A stretch of DNA of 64,000 nucleotides from Pelagibacteraceae bacterium (GCA_002718135.1 PBDN01000019.1:72805-136804); one strand, 5' to 3'. Shown: positions 1 to 8,812, counted from the first letter of the stretch. Numbers and translations: made by a program. The notes: a model not told the origin generated them from the letters alone.

Positions 1-1580
1 CTGGAGCGGGTAAAACTATTCTATTTTCGCACCTGCTTGGCCATTTAGTCAGGGGCGGGCCAGACAAAAAAGCGCTCGTCATAGCTCATCGCGATGAATT
101 AACAGAACAAAACTCTTCGAAGTTTCGGCTGATTAACCCCGATCTCGACGTCTCAGTCATAAATGCAACAACCAAAGATTGGAGCGGTCAGGTTGTCTTT
201 GCGATGGTTCAAACGCTGGCCAGAGAGAAGAATCTGGCATCACTACCACCGGTAGATTTTATCGTAATTGACGAAGCTCACCATACCCCTGCCGCGACAT
301 ATCAGGCGATTATTGAACACGCCCGAGAGTTAAATCCCGAATGCAAACTAATCGGGCTTACTGCGACCCCTAGCAGAAGTGATGGTGTCGGGCTGCGTCA
401 AAGCTATTCGAATGTTGCGGATCAGATATTTGTCAGCGAGTTGGTTGGCTCAGGTCACCTGGTAATTCCGAGAACCTTCGTTATCGACGTCGCTCAGAAG
501 GAGCTTAACTCCGTGAAAATGCTCGCGGGCGATTATGATATGGCCGAGGTCGAGAGGATCTTGAACAAGCGTCCAATTAACCATGCTGTTGTCGAAAAGT
601 GGAAAGAACTTGGGGAAAACCGAAAAACGGTGGTGTTCTGCTCTACGATTGAACATGCCGAGGGTGTTCAACAGTCATTTCTTGATGCGGGGATTTCAGC
701 CGAATTAATTACCGGTGAATTAACCTCAGCCGAACGAACCGCGTCCCTCGATCGTTTTTATACCGGCGAAAGCCGAGTGATTGTAAATGTGAGCGTCCTG
801 ACAGAAGGATGGGATCATCCCCCGACCGGATGCATCGTCCTGCTTCGACCGAGTTCAGCAAAGGGGACCATGATACAGATGGTTGGTAGGGGATTACGGA
901 CGGTAGACCCCGATGAGTACCCTGACGTTATTAAGAAAGACTGTATAATTCTCGACTTCGGTACTTCGTCCGTCATACACGGAAGCCTTGAGCAGGATGT
1001 GGATCTCGATGGGAATGTGGGTGCCTACGCAGACCTCACGATGGATTGTCCATCTTGCGATGCAGAAATTCCAATGTCATCGCGCGAATGCCCGGTTTGC
1101 GGGACAGAACTCAGGAAAAATTTTGATAAGGACAAGGAAACAGTAAGTCCCGTTTCCTACGTCGAAATGGTAGAGATCAATCTTCTAGAAAGATCCCATT
1201 TCCAATGGGTTGATCTCTATGTGGACGACCTTTCTTTTTACTCGGGCGGTTTCAATGCCTGGGCGGGGGTTTTCTGTCTCGGGTCCAACTGGATTGCCGT
1301 CGGCGGAAATGAAGCGATAAAAGCCAAGTTGCTTCTGTCAGGTGATCGTATTCAATGTTTTGCAGCGGCCGACGACTGGTTGAACACGTATGAGACAGAT
1401 GACACCGCCCACAGGTCTAGGTCATGGCTTCAGGAACAACCGACGTCACGTCAACTCGCTGCCCTGCCACGACGACATCGATTGGACTTCAACCTCACCC
1501 GCTATCGGGCATCGGCGTTAATTGGCTTCAACAGGAATAAAGAAGCTATCGTTTCAATTGCTGATGGATTTTCAAGTTAG
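1..1580 (+). CDS. SF2 DEAD/DEAH-box helicase with zinc ribbon (5' truncated by window)
   Basis: ATP-dependent nucleic-acid helicase or translocase. The reading frame is open from nt 3 and starts inside the Walker A motif (GAGKT), so the true start lies left of the window and the ATG at 204 is internal. Further motifs follow in order: VIDEAHH (DEAH box, about nt 260-285), GLTATPSR (motif III) and QMVGRGLR (motif VI, about nt 875-900). After the helicase core, two CxxC pairs (CPSC and CPVC, about nt 1047-1100) form a probable zinc ribbon, followed by a C-terminal domain of about 140 residues that I cannot name. This architecture is common in phage- and island-borne helicases. It is 19 bp upstream of a PP2C phosphatase and about 1 kb from a tRNA-fragment attachment site, which fits a mobile or defence context. 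Helicase assignment is firm; the biological role is unknown. Confidence 0.9.
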   Translation, partial: GAGKTILFSHLLGHLVRGGPDKKALVIAHRDELTEQNSSKFRLINPDLDVSVINATTKDWSGQVVFAMVQTLAREKNLASLPPVDFIVIDEAHHTPAATYQAIIEHARELNPECKLIGLTATPSRSDGVGLRQSYSNVADQIFVSELVGSGHLVIPRTFVIDVAQKELNSVKMLAGDYDMAEVERILNKRPINHAVVEKWKELGENRKTVVFCSTIEHAEGVQQSFLDAGISAELITGELTSAERTASLDRFYTGESRVIVNVSVLTEGWDHPPTGCIVLLRPSSAKGTMIQMVGRGLRTVDPDEYPDVIKKDCIILDFGTSSVIHGSLEQDVDLDGNVGAYADLTMDCPSCDAEIPMSSRECPVCGTELRKNFDKDKETVSPVSYVEMVEINLLERSHFQWVDLYVDDLSFYSGGFNAWAGVFCLGSNWIAVGGNEAIKAKLLLSGDRIQCFAAADDWLNTYETDDTAHRSRSWLQEQPTSRQLAALPRRHRLDFNLTRYRASALIGFNRNKEAIVSIADGFSS

Positions 1581-1599
1581 CCGACAGTAGAGAATTATT

Positions 1600-2307
1600 T
1601 TGAGATTTGTCATATCTGCCCATAGCCAGCGCGGCGTATCGCGAGAAGAGAACCAAGACACCGTCAAAGTCTCATCTTGGCAAAACCTGAACAGGGAACG
1701 CGACAGTTTTATTGGGAAATACAGCGGGCAGGATCTACCTCAGCTTTTTATGCTCGCAGACGGCATGGGTGGTCATGCTAATGGCGCGACGGCGAGCCAA
1801 ACCGCCGTCGAACAGATTAACGGTAGCTTCAACGCCTCTCCCGAAGCTTTCGATGAACAATTAGCAGTTCGGAATGCACATAGGTTTTTAGTGAACGCTG
1901 ATGGCTCAGGAACCAGGCCAATGGGCACCACGATCGCTGGATTTCTGATAAATGAAACCGGCGCGCTGATCTTCAATGTCGGTGACAGCAAAATCCACTA
2001 TATGGATGAGTTATACATAGAAGAGTTAACGATCGAAGACCGGAATCCCGATCAAGAAACAAAAGCCATCACCCAATGTCTCGGCGGTGGAATAGGTCAC
2101 CCCACGGTCCACTCGAGTCAGAGGAATTACAAAACGGGAGACAAATTTATTCTGTCCTCCGACGGCGTTACTGATCATATTTCTCCCAAACAGATTGTTT
2201 CTACCCTGAATGACAGCAGCGGGAACGTCGCGACGGAACTATGTGCAGCGGCGCGAAGCCAGGGTAGCGACGATGATATCTCAGCTATCGTGGTAGAAGT
2301 CGAATAG
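1600..2307 (+). CDS. PP2C-family serine/threonine protein phosphatase
   Basis: Cytosolic metal-dependent Ser/Thr phosphatase of 235 residues, the size of a bare PP2C catalytic domain (PrpC/Stp type). Visible motifs are EENQD near residue 18, LADGMGG near residue 52 (metal-binding Asp), MGTT, LSSDGVTD and the C-terminal DDISAIVV, so all metal-ligand Asp positions appear present. There is no membrane segment. The start is a TTG at 1600, because no ATG precedes the conserved N-terminus. It follows the helicase by 19 bp on the same strand and is probably cotranscribed. No partner Ser/Thr kinase is visible in the window. Stand-alone PP2Cs next to helicases occur in island and defence-type loci, but that role is only inferred here. 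Confidence 0.88.
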   Translation: MRFVISAHSQRGVSREENQDTVKVSSWQNLNRERDSFIGKYSGQDLPQLFMLADGMGGHANGATASQTAVEQINGSFNASPEAFDEQLAVRNAHRFLVNADGSGTRPMGTTIAGFLINETGALIFNVGDSKIHYMDELYIEELTIEDRNPDQETKAITQCLGGGIGHPTVHSSQRNYKTGDKFILSSDGVTDHISPKQIVSTLNDSSGNVATELCAAARSQGSDDDISAIVVEVE

Positions 2308-2336
2308 AATTAAAAGGTCAAACCGTATGGGAAATA

Positions 2337-2576
2337 TTGGAAATCATCGGTCTGATAATACGTTTTCTCCATAAGGCTGTAACTCAAGCCATCGGCACCG
2401 AGCAACCAGAGAAATACGGTCGCAAGGTGTCACAAAGGCGCCAGGCGACGTCCGCAATCGCAAAATTGAACGTCGCGAAAAAGAACAAACGCAGACCGAA
2501 AAACGACAAAAGTGTCAACCCCTCCAACGGAAAAGTGTCAACCCCTCTAAGGGGGCAGCGGCACAATAACCGCTAA
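2337..2576 (+). CDS. small basic hypothetical protein (uncertain ORF)
   Basis: A possible 79-residue protein with a TTG start 29 bp after the phosphatase gene. The first 20 residues are hydrophobic (EIIGLIIRFLHKAVTQAIG) and the rest is very rich in Lys, Arg, Asn and Gln. The frame is also open upstream of 2337 but without a good start. A competing ATG at 2327 with an AAAAGG upstream gives only 15 codons. The last third is made of a 17-bp direct repeat, so the frame may simply run through non-coding attachment-site DNA. No family recognised. Confidence 0.25.
   Translation: MEIIGLIIRFLHKAVTQAIGTEQPEKYGRKVSQRRQATSAIAKLNVAKKNKRRPKNDKSVNPSNGKVSTPLRGQRHNNR
2508..2547. repeat. two copies of a 17-bp direct repeat, 23-bp period
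   Basis: The 17-mer AAAAGTGTCAACCCCTC occurs identically at 2508-2524 and 2531-2547, separated by 6 nt. It lies 54-93 bp from the tRNA-Arg fragment. Paired short direct repeats beside an attachment core resemble arm-type binding sites of tyrosine integrases or their excisionases. That reading is inference. Confidence 0.6.
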
Positions 2577-2600
2577 CCCACTGTTCTTATTCAAGAAGAT

Positions 2601-2647
2601 TGGCGCGCCCGGAGAGATTCGAACTCCCGACCTGCGGATTAGAAGTC
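2601..2647 (-). other. tRNA-Arg(TCT) 3' fragment, probable integration attachment site
   Basis: On the minus strand this 47-nt stretch reads as the 3' half of a tRNA-Arg. It contains the anticodon loop CTTCTAA, the 3' side of the anticodon stem TCCGC, the variable region AGGTC, a canonical T-arm (GGGAGTTCGAATCTCTC) and an acceptor strand ending GCGCGCCA, with CCA encoded. The 5' acceptor, D-arm and 5' anticodon strand are missing; in their place is the C-terminal coding sequence of the acyl-CoA ligase, whose TGA overlaps the fragment. The 5' anticodon strand (GGTGA) mispairs at two positions, so the match begins at GACTTC. A crossover at the anticodon loop that regenerates the tRNA 3' end is typical of tyrosine-recombinase integration. 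By polarity the intact tRNA and the element would lie to the right, but the phage-like genes lie to the left, so the direction is unresolved. Confidence 0.82.
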
Positions 2648-4292
2648 ACCGCTTCGCTGCTTCCTCCCGAAGCTCTACCCGCCGGATCTTACCTGATATG
2701 GTTTTGGGCAGCGAATCACGGAATTCTATAACGCGGGGGTATTTATACGGCGCGGTCTGTTGCCTCACGAATTCTTTAATATCGTTCGCGAGATCTTCGG
2801 ACGGTTTGAACTCAGCCGCCAAAATTATGTAAGCCATGACAATTTCGCCTCGTATTTCATCAGGCTTGGCTACAACGGCAGATTCGAGAACAGCTTCGTG
2901 TTCGATCAATGCGCTTTCGACCTCAAAAGGACTTATGCGATAGCTGGCCGATGAAATAATGTCATCCGAACGGCCCACAAACCAGATATAACCGTCGACA
3001 TCGCGGGTGGCCTTGTCACCGGTATAATACCAACCGTTACGGAATGCCTCCGCAGTGACAGCATCATCTCGGAAATATCCCTTGAACAAACCCGGTGGCC
3101 AAGGATCAGAGATCTGAACCCCGATATGCCCAACCTCGTCATCGGCTAGTATGTTGCCATCTGCGTCGATGATATCAACCGTGATACCCGGCACTGGTTT
3201 TCCCATAGATCCGGGACGAATTTCCATCCCAGGAAAATTGGCGACAATGTTAATCGACTCTGTCTGACCGTATCCATCGTATATATCGCAGCCGGTTGCA
3301 GCTTTCCATGCTCTCATGGCCTCTGGGTTTAGCGGCTCACCAGCACCAAAACAGTGCCTCAGGGACGAAAAGTTGGCCGCCGAAAGATCCATCTGTGCCA
3401 ACAAGCGATAGATCGTTGGTGGAGCGCAGAACGTTGTCACCTTGTGTTCACTAATGATCCTTAAATGAATGTCAGCGTCGAAACCCTCTCCGTCGTATAA
3501 AACAACCGCAGCGCCCGCGAGCAGCGGCGGATACAGAAGTCCCCATGCCGCCTTCGCCCAACCGGTGTCTGTCAACGTCCAGTGTACATCATCGTCACGT
3601 AGATCCATCCAGTAATCGCCAGTAATCGAGTGTGCCAGTGCATAGGCATGATCGCGGACAACCATTTTGGGCATATGGGTAGTGCCGGACGTAAAATAGA
3701 TCAGCATATCTTCGTCGGCACGTGTCGGTGGAAGTACCGCGCGATCGACGGTTTCATTTTCGGACGCGCAAATATCCCGGAGCGTCATCCAGCCACAACG
3801 CGCATCACCGATTAGAATAAGGTATTCTATAGAAGGACAATTATTCTTTATCTGATCAACCTTCTCAGCGTGATCCTCTGTCACAATCACGAGCCGAGCC
3901 CTGGCCCGGTTGACTCGATACTCAATATCCTTCGCCGTCAATAGGTTGGTGCCCGGCATGGCGACAACACCCATTTTCGTGCAGCCAAGCAGAACCTGAT
4001 ACCATTCTACGATACGTGGGATCATTACGAAGGCGAAATCACCTTTCTCGGCACCCAATGTCATCAAAGCGTTAGCGAAGTAACTCGACATTCTGTCAAG
4101 ATCTGCATAACTGTGAAGTACCGTGTTTTTCCCTGTGCGGTCGATCGCGATCAGCGCGGTTTTGTCATTTTCCCGGCCGCGTTTGGCAACCACATCAAAA
4201 GCAAAATTGAAATCATCTGGCACGTCGAGCGAAAATCCCGCCCGCACCTCTTCGTAATTGAACTTTGAAAACGCCTGAGGCATTGGATACAC
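2646..4292 (-). CDS. AMP-binding acyl-CoA synthetase, ACSM (medium-chain)-like
   Basis: Activates a carboxylic acid to its acyl-CoA via an acyl-AMP (ANL superfamily), in the cytosol. At 548 residues it has the length of the ACSM/acetyl-CoA synthetase-like group. Motifs: phosphate loop YFTSGTTHMPKMV near residue 204 (PKM is usual in ACSM enzymes; His replaces the common Gly), GYGQTE (A5), YYTGDKATRDVDGYIWF with GRSDDII (A7/A8 hinge), and the catalytic Lys in LPKTISGKIRR near the C-terminus. The last codons and TGA run directly into the tRNA-Arg fragment, so the C-terminus sits at a recombination boundary, yet the protein looks complete. It is divergent from the amidase at 4415 across a 122-bp shared promoter region. 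The substrate cannot be told; acids released by amidases are one possibility. Confidence 0.9.
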   Translation of the reverse strand: MYPMPQAFSKFNYEEVRAGFSLDVPDDFNFAFDVVAKRGRENDKTALIAIDRTGKNTVLHSYADLDRMSSYFANALMTLGAEKGDFAFVMIPRIVEWYQVLLGCTKMGVVAMPGTNLLTAKDIEYRVNRARARLVIVTEDHAEKVDQIKNNCPSIEYLILIGDARCGWMTLRDICASENETVDRAVLPPTRADEDMLIYFTSGTTHMPKMVVRDHAYALAHSITGDYWMDLRDDDVHWTLTDTGWAKAAWGLLYPPLLAGAAVVLYDGEGFDADIHLRIISEHKVTTFCAPPTIYRLLAQMDLSAANFSSLRHCFGAGEPLNPEAMRAWKAATGCDIYDGYGQTESINIVANFPGMEIRPGSMGKPVPGITVDIIDADGNILADDEVGHIGVQISDPWPPGLFKGYFRDDAVTAEAFRNGWYYTGDKATRDVDGYIWFVGRSDDIISSASYRISPFEVESALIEHEAVLESAVVAKPDEIRGEIVMAYIILAAEFKPSEDLANDIKEFVRQQTAPYKYPRVIEFRDSLPKTISGKIRRVELREEAAKR

Positions 4293-4414
4293 CCCTCCCC
4301 CGTTATTACTAGAATTTCCTCATATCTAAGGCTAAGACGCAAGACTGCCAGTTCGACAATCCCATTGCTCATGACTAACGTATCGGGGTTTGGATACCAG
4401 CTTAGAGCGAAGAC

Positions 4415-5866
4415 ATGACAGATATCGCCTTTTATCCCGCGAGGAGATTGGCCAGCATGATCCGGCGGCGAAAGATCAGCTGCCTTGAATTGCTTGACCA
4501 TTACCTCGACCGAGTTGAAAGACTTAACCCTTCACTGAATGCTATAATCTCTACAGATATCCCCGTCGCTCGCCGCCTCGCTCTCGATGCTGATAATGCG
4601 CTGGCCCAAAACCATAAGGTGGGCCCGCTACATGGCATACCAATGACGGTAAAAGAATCCTTTGACGTAAGGGGTTTGCCAACTACATGGGGCGTGCATG
4701 CGAATAGAAAAAACATTGCCAAACAGGACGCAGTCGCCGTCCAACGCCTGCGTGAAGCTGGCGCTATCATATTCGGAAAGACCAACATCCCGATTTGGCT
4801 GGCCGACTGCCAGAGTTTCAATGCTATTTATGGGAGGACTGCCAATCCATGGGACGTCAAACGTACGCCAGGTGGGTCGTCCGGTGGGTCGGCGGCAGCG
4901 CTAAGTGCGGGTTTAACGGGCTTTGAGGTAGGGAGCGATATTGCGGGTTCCATCCGAAACCCCGCCGCCCATTGCGGCCTATTCGGCCACAAACCAACAA
5001 TGGGTATTTGTTCTACTATCGGGCATACACTTAGCCAAAACGTTGCGCCGATCGATATGTTAGTCATCGGTCCACTAGCCCGCAGCGCGGGAGATCTTGA
5101 CGTCGGACTATCCGCTATTCAGGGCCTCGACGAGATCGAAGAAACCGGTTTACGGCTCTCACTGCCGCCACCGATAAAGAAAAGTATAGAAGAATATAAG
5201 GTGTCCATTCTTGTGGAGGATGACTCAGTTAAGCTTTCAAGCGACGTGATCACACTCCAGCAGGAACTGGCCGATTTCCTAAAGAGTAGCAAAGTGGAAA
5301 TCGAGGTTGGCGTGCGGCCCGATTTTGATGCAAATGAGGCGCATCGGCTATATGATATAATGTTACGCGCCACGACATCAGGCCGACAGACCGAGGAAGA
5401 TTTTTCTGAAAATCTAAAAGCTCGCAATGCGCTTGAACCTGGTGATGATAGTAAGTGGGCGCGGATGCTGCGCGGTATGACGCTATCGCATCGCGACTGG
5501 ACGACAATTAACGAGGCACGCCATCGCATCCGCTGGAAATGGCACGAGTTCTTCCAAAAATATGATTTGATGCTAACCGCCGCTACCGTAACAACCGCAA
5601 TCCCACACACCGATACTCCGCCTTATGAACGAATCATCCCGATCGATGGGACGCTGCAGCCCTTCATGAACCAGATCTGGCTACCCGGCTATTCGAACTT
5701 CACATACCTACCGACCACAGTAGCACCCATAGGATTCGCAGGAGACGGCATGCCTGTTGGCGTCCAAATTATCGGGCCGCAGTACAGCGACCGTACCTGC
5801 ATACACTTTGCGGGTCTTTTAGAAAAATACTACCGACGCTTCTCACCCCCTCCGGGATACGACTAA
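4415..5866 (+). CDS. amidase (amidase-signature family)
   Basis: Hydrolyses a carboxamide, or transfers its acyl group, with a Ser-cisSer-Lys triad. At 483 residues it has the normal length for an amidase-signature enzyme. Visible: the catalytic Lys in MTVKESFD (about residue 76), the Gly/Ser-rich signature GGSSGGSAAALSAGL (about residue 154, cis-Ser) and GSDIAGSIRNPAAHCG with the nucleophilic Ser (the usual form is GSDTGGSIR). ATG at 4415 places MTDIAFYPARRLASMIRRR at the N-terminus, the usual helix start in this family. It is not GatA, since no gatC/gatB is nearby. It is divergent from the acyl-CoA ligase, so amide hydrolysis and CoA activation may be coupled. Substrate unknown. Confidence 0.9.
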   Translation: MTDIAFYPARRLASMIRRRKISCLELLDHYLDRVERLNPSLNAIISTDIPVARRLALDADNALAQNHKVGPLHGIPMTVKESFDVRGLPTTWGVHANRKNIAKQDAVAVQRLREAGAIIFGKTNIPIWLADCQSFNAIYGRTANPWDVKRTPGGSSGGSAAALSAGLTGFEVGSDIAGSIRNPAAHCGLFGHKPTMGICSTIGHTLSQNVAPIDMLVIGPLARSAGDLDVGLSAIQGLDEIEETGLRLSLPPPIKKSIEEYKVSILVEDDSVKLSSDVITLQQELADFLKSSKVEIEVGVRPDFDANEAHRLYDIMLRATTSGRQTEEDFSENLKARNALEPGDDSKWARMLRGMTLSHRDWTTINEARHRIRWKWHEFFQKYDLMLTAATVTTAIPHTDTPPYERIIPIDGTLQPFMNQIWLPGYSNFTYLPTTVAPIGFAGDGMPVGVQIIGPQYSDRTCIHFAGLLEKYYRRFSPPPGYD

Positions 5867-5932
5867 GCGGAAATCGCGTCGCACCAACCCACCAGCATAA
5901 TTTATACCGGGACCTCTCTTGAGACCGCCTCA

Positions 5933-5957
5933 TGAACTCACCGATAATTTGAGTTCA
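5933..5957. terminator. hairpin between convergent amidase and Mo-hydroxylase genes
   Basis: A perfect 7-bp inverted repeat, TGAACTC / GAGTTCA, with an 11-nt loop, overlaps the stop codon of the minus-strand gene and lies 67 bp past the amidase stop. It is symmetrical and placed between two converging genes, but lacks a strong U-tract, so bidirectional termination is only plausible. Confidence 0.4.
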
Positions 5958-8336
5958 GGGTTTTGCCTCCTCTATTAATCGAAATATCCTTTCAGGCGTT
6001 GCAGGAATTTCCGTAATTTCGACTCCGAGCGGGCTTAGCGCATCAGAAATTGCATTAGCGATGCAGGCTGGCGCACCAATCGTACCGCCCTCGCCAAGTC
6101 CTCGAAATCCACCGATAGTGCCCGGCAGTTCAGCTTCGACATGTATAACGTCCATTGACGGCACCTCTGCCGCGGACGGCACAACATAATCTACAAGACT
6201 TGCAGTCAAGACCTGACCATTATCATCGTGAACAACCTCTTCCATCAGCGCGACACCGATTCCTTGCGCAACGCCGCCATGGGCCTGCCCGTCAGCGATC
6301 ATCGGATTTATAACGCGCCCACAATCTTCAACCACAATGTATTTATCGATCTCAACCTTGTAGGTTTCGGGATCAATTTCAATTCGGCAAATATGCGTGG
6401 CCGCCGTAGTGGTCCCAAAAAAAGGATCGTAAACCTTAGTGGCTTCCAGATTATCGATCTCGTCACGCATTTCTTTGGGTACTCGGCCCATGTCAGAATA
6501 GAGAGCGCGAGCCAGATCGCGAACAGTCATAACGCGGTCCGTGCCCTTGACCCAAACGTTACCGTTGCCAGTTTCGATGTCTTCCTCCGCCGCCTCTAAA
6601 AGATGACCCGCGACACGGATGATTTTTTCACGGACCGCTTTTGCCGCGAGCGTACCTGCTCCGCCGCCAAAGACAGCGCCACGACTGGCGTAGGTGCCTG
6701 TTCCATGAGAGACCGCTGACGTATCTCCTAGTATAATATCAACGTCATCAACCTTCACACCAAGTTCCTGTGCCACCACCTGTGCCAAGGTGGTTTCCAT
6801 TCCCTGCCCCTGGCTCGCGAGGCCAAAGCTCGCCGTAATCGCTCCGGTTGAGTCAATAGCGACACTACAGGTTTCCGTTCCGGTGTTGATTGGCATACCT
6901 GGCGCCACTGCGATCCGGGAGCCAACACCGGTAAGCTCCGCGTAGGAGGCCACACCGATACCGACCCAACGGCCTTCTGAGCGCGCTGCTTTCTGGTCTC
7001 GTCGCAGGTCGTCATAGCAAATTCCAGCGGAAGCCCCCCCCAAACAGGCTTGAAAGGCTGATTTGTCCCATACCAGACCCGATGCGGCCTTGTAGGGAAA
7101 TTCGTCGTCGTTCACCAGATTTCGTCGTCGTATCTCAACCGGATCCATACCGATTTTACGCGCAGCCATGTCGAGGAGGCGGTCCATTACGAAAACCGAT
7201 ATTGGTCTCCCGACACCTCTATAAGCACCAGTCAGTGTTTTGTTAGTCGCAACTGAACGGACGCGCGCGGAATAATTTTCAATCCGGTAAGGGCCGGGCA
7301 TGAAACTAACCACTTGCACCGGCTCAATCGTGGCAGTCCAGGGGTAAATCGAATAGGCGCCAACATCACCAATTACGTCGGTTTTCAGTCCAAGGATGGA
7401 CCCGTCCGCCGCTAACGCGAGATCGGCATAAACGACCTCATCGAACGCATGACCTGTAGTCATCAGGTCTTCCATTCGATCACTAACCCATTTTACGGGC
7501 TTGCCAAGGGATCGGCTGACTGCACAGGCGACAATTTCCTCGGAATAAAGCGAAGTCTTGCCGCCGAACCCGCCACCAACATCCGGGGCAACTACACGAA
7601 TGCGCGGACCAGCCAAATCAAGAATCTCCGATAGCTTATCGCGCAGAATTCCTGGTATCTGGGTAGTGCAGTGCAACGTCAGAGACCTTGCGCGGGTGTC
7701 ATATTCAGCGACGGCCGCTCGGGCTTCGATAGTGACTGGTGTTGTGCGGGTAAAATGAAACTTTCCACCTACCGTGGTCGTGGCCTCTTCGAATGCTTGA
7801 TCAACTTCCCCACGGGTGAATTCTCGTTCGGCTAAAATATTCGATTCCAAGTCGTCATGAATTTTCTGCGCATCCGATGTAAGAGATTTCTCGGGGTCGA
7901 CCATTACCACCAACGGTTTGTAATCAATATTGATCATTGAGAGCGCGTCTTCTGCTACGTAACGGCTCTTAGCCACAACAGCGACAACCGCCTCACCGAC
8001 ATAGCGCACCTTTCTAACGGCTAACGGCGGGATAAAAGTTGCCTGATAATTTTTCATCCGCGACGTCGCCTGATAAGGTTTCGCCATCGCCGCGATATCA
8101 TCGCCGGTATAGACGGCGACGACGCCGTCCACGGCTTTTGCCTGTTCAACATCGATTGAGATGATCGCAGCATGAGCATAATCGCTGCGACGGAACGCCA
8201 TATGCAACATGCCGTGGCGCTTAATATCCGCAACATACATTCCGGCACCGCTTAACAGCCGTGGGTCCTCACGCCGAATCACTTTTGCGCCGACGAACTG
8301 CGGCCGAGTCACATCTATATCATCCGGCGCACTCAT
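5955..8336 (-). CDS. molybdenum hydroxylase large subunit (CoxL/xanthine-dehydrogenase family)
   Basis: Catalytic Mo-cofactor (MCD) subunit of a three-subunit hydroxylase of the xanthine oxidase family; it hydroxylates a C-H bond with water-derived oxygen. The 793-residue length fits. Motifs: RREDPRLLSGAGMYVADI at the N-terminus, GGGFGGK (about residue 254), the active-site loop AYRGVGRP and a C-terminal GLGEGG with the expected catalytic Glu. The loop is the AYRGxGR type and not AYxCSFR, so this is not form-I CO dehydrogenase. The start overlaps the stop of the 2Fe-2S gene by ATGA, so translation is coupled. It is the last gene of the putative selenoprotein operon. No XdhC/CoxF- or CoxD/E-type maturation gene is adjacent. 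Substrate unknown. Confidence 0.92.
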   Translation of the reverse strand: MSAPDDIDVTRPQFVGAKVIRREDPRLLSGAGMYVADIKRHGMLHMAFRRSDYAHAAIISIDVEQAKAVDGVVAVYTGDDIAAMAKPYQATSRMKNYQATFIPPLAVRKVRYVGEAVVAVVAKSRYVAEDALSMINIDYKPLVVMVDPEKSLTSDAQKIHDDLESNILAEREFTRGEVDQAFEEATTTVGGKFHFTRTTPVTIEARAAVAEYDTRARSLTLHCTTQIPGILRDKLSEILDLAGPRIRVVAPDVGGGFGGKTSLYSEEIVACAVSRSLGKPVKWVSDRMEDLMTTGHAFDEVVYADLALAADGSILGLKTDVIGDVGAYSIYPWTATIEPVQVVSFMPGPYRIENYSARVRSVATNKTLTGAYRGVGRPISVFVMDRLLDMAARKIGMDPVEIRRRNLVNDDEFPYKAASGLVWDKSAFQACLGGASAGICYDDLRRDQKAARSEGRWVGIGVASYAELTGVGSRIAVAPGMPINTGTETCSVAIDSTGAITASFGLASQGQGMETTLAQVVAQELGVKVDDVDIILGDTSAVSHGTGTYASRGAVFGGGAGTLAAKAVREKIIRVAGHLLEAAEEDIETGNGNVWVKGTDRVMTVRDLARALYSDMGRVPKEMRDEIDNLEATKVYDPFFGTTTAATHICRIEIDPETYKVEIDKYIVVEDCGRVINPMIADGQAHGGVAQGIGVALMEEVVHDDNGQVLTASLVDYVVPSAAEVPSMDVIHVEAELPGTIGGFRGLGEGGTIGAPACIANAISDALSPLGVEITEIPATPERIFRLIEEAKP

Positions 8337-8812
8337 CCCCTATCTCTCTCATCTCGGGCCGCTCGTACCGCATTAACGATGTGTTGATAGCCGGTGCAGC
8401 GGCATATGTTGCCCGACAATCCATCACGGATGTCTTCTTCAGATTCCAGTGGATATTTGCGCAACATATCCGTCGCCGTCATCAACATACCGGGAGTGCA
8501 GAACCCACATTGTAGCGCATGATGCTCACGAAATGCCTTTTGGAGACCTCCTAACTCTTCGGCATCTCCGAGGCTCTCTACAGTTTCGATTTGAGCGCCG
8601 TCAGCTTGAACGGCGAGCGTCAAACACGAACGGATGCTATCACCATTCATCAGAATGGTGCAGGCGCCACATATTCCATGTTCGCATCCGACATGGGTGC
8701 CGGTAAGGTCTAGGTTTTCACGGATGAAATCGGCGAGTAGCAACCTAGGCTCTACCTCTACACTGTGGCTAGTGCCATTAACCGTTAGCGAGATAGCAAC
8801 CTTTCCCATCAT
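8333..8812 (-). CDS. molybdenum hydroxylase 2Fe-2S subunit (CoxS family)
   Basis: Small electron-transfer subunit (159 residues) carrying two [2Fe-2S] clusters. The plant-type ferredoxin cluster ligands are in CEHGICGACTILMNG with a later SC pair. The second cluster uses CGFCTPGM and CRCTGY. The ATG at 8812 was chosen because it shares one base with the upstream stop codon (TGATG); the next codon is also ATG. Its own stop overlaps the large-subunit start by 4 nt. The order FAD, FeS, Mo subunit on the coding strand is the standard M-S-L layout. Confidence 0.93.
   Translation of the reverse strand: MMGKVAISLTVNGTSHSVEVEPRLLLADFIRENLDLTGTHVGCEHGICGACTILMNGDSIRSCLTLAVQADGAQIETVESLGDAEELGGLQKAFREHHALQCGFCTPGMLMTATDMLRKYPLESEEDIRDGLSGNICRCTGYQHIVNAVRAARDERDRG

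Noticed and set aside
2601..2675. Complete tRNA-Arg gene
   Set aside because: The 5' acceptor and D-arm are absent; that DNA encodes the conserved C-terminus of the acyl-CoA ligase, and the anticodon stem mispairs.
5955..8336. Form-I carbon monoxide dehydrogenase (coxMSL)
   Set aside because: The active-site loop is AYRGVGRP, not the AYxCSFR motif of true CO dehydrogenase, and the gene order is M-S-L without coxDEF genes.
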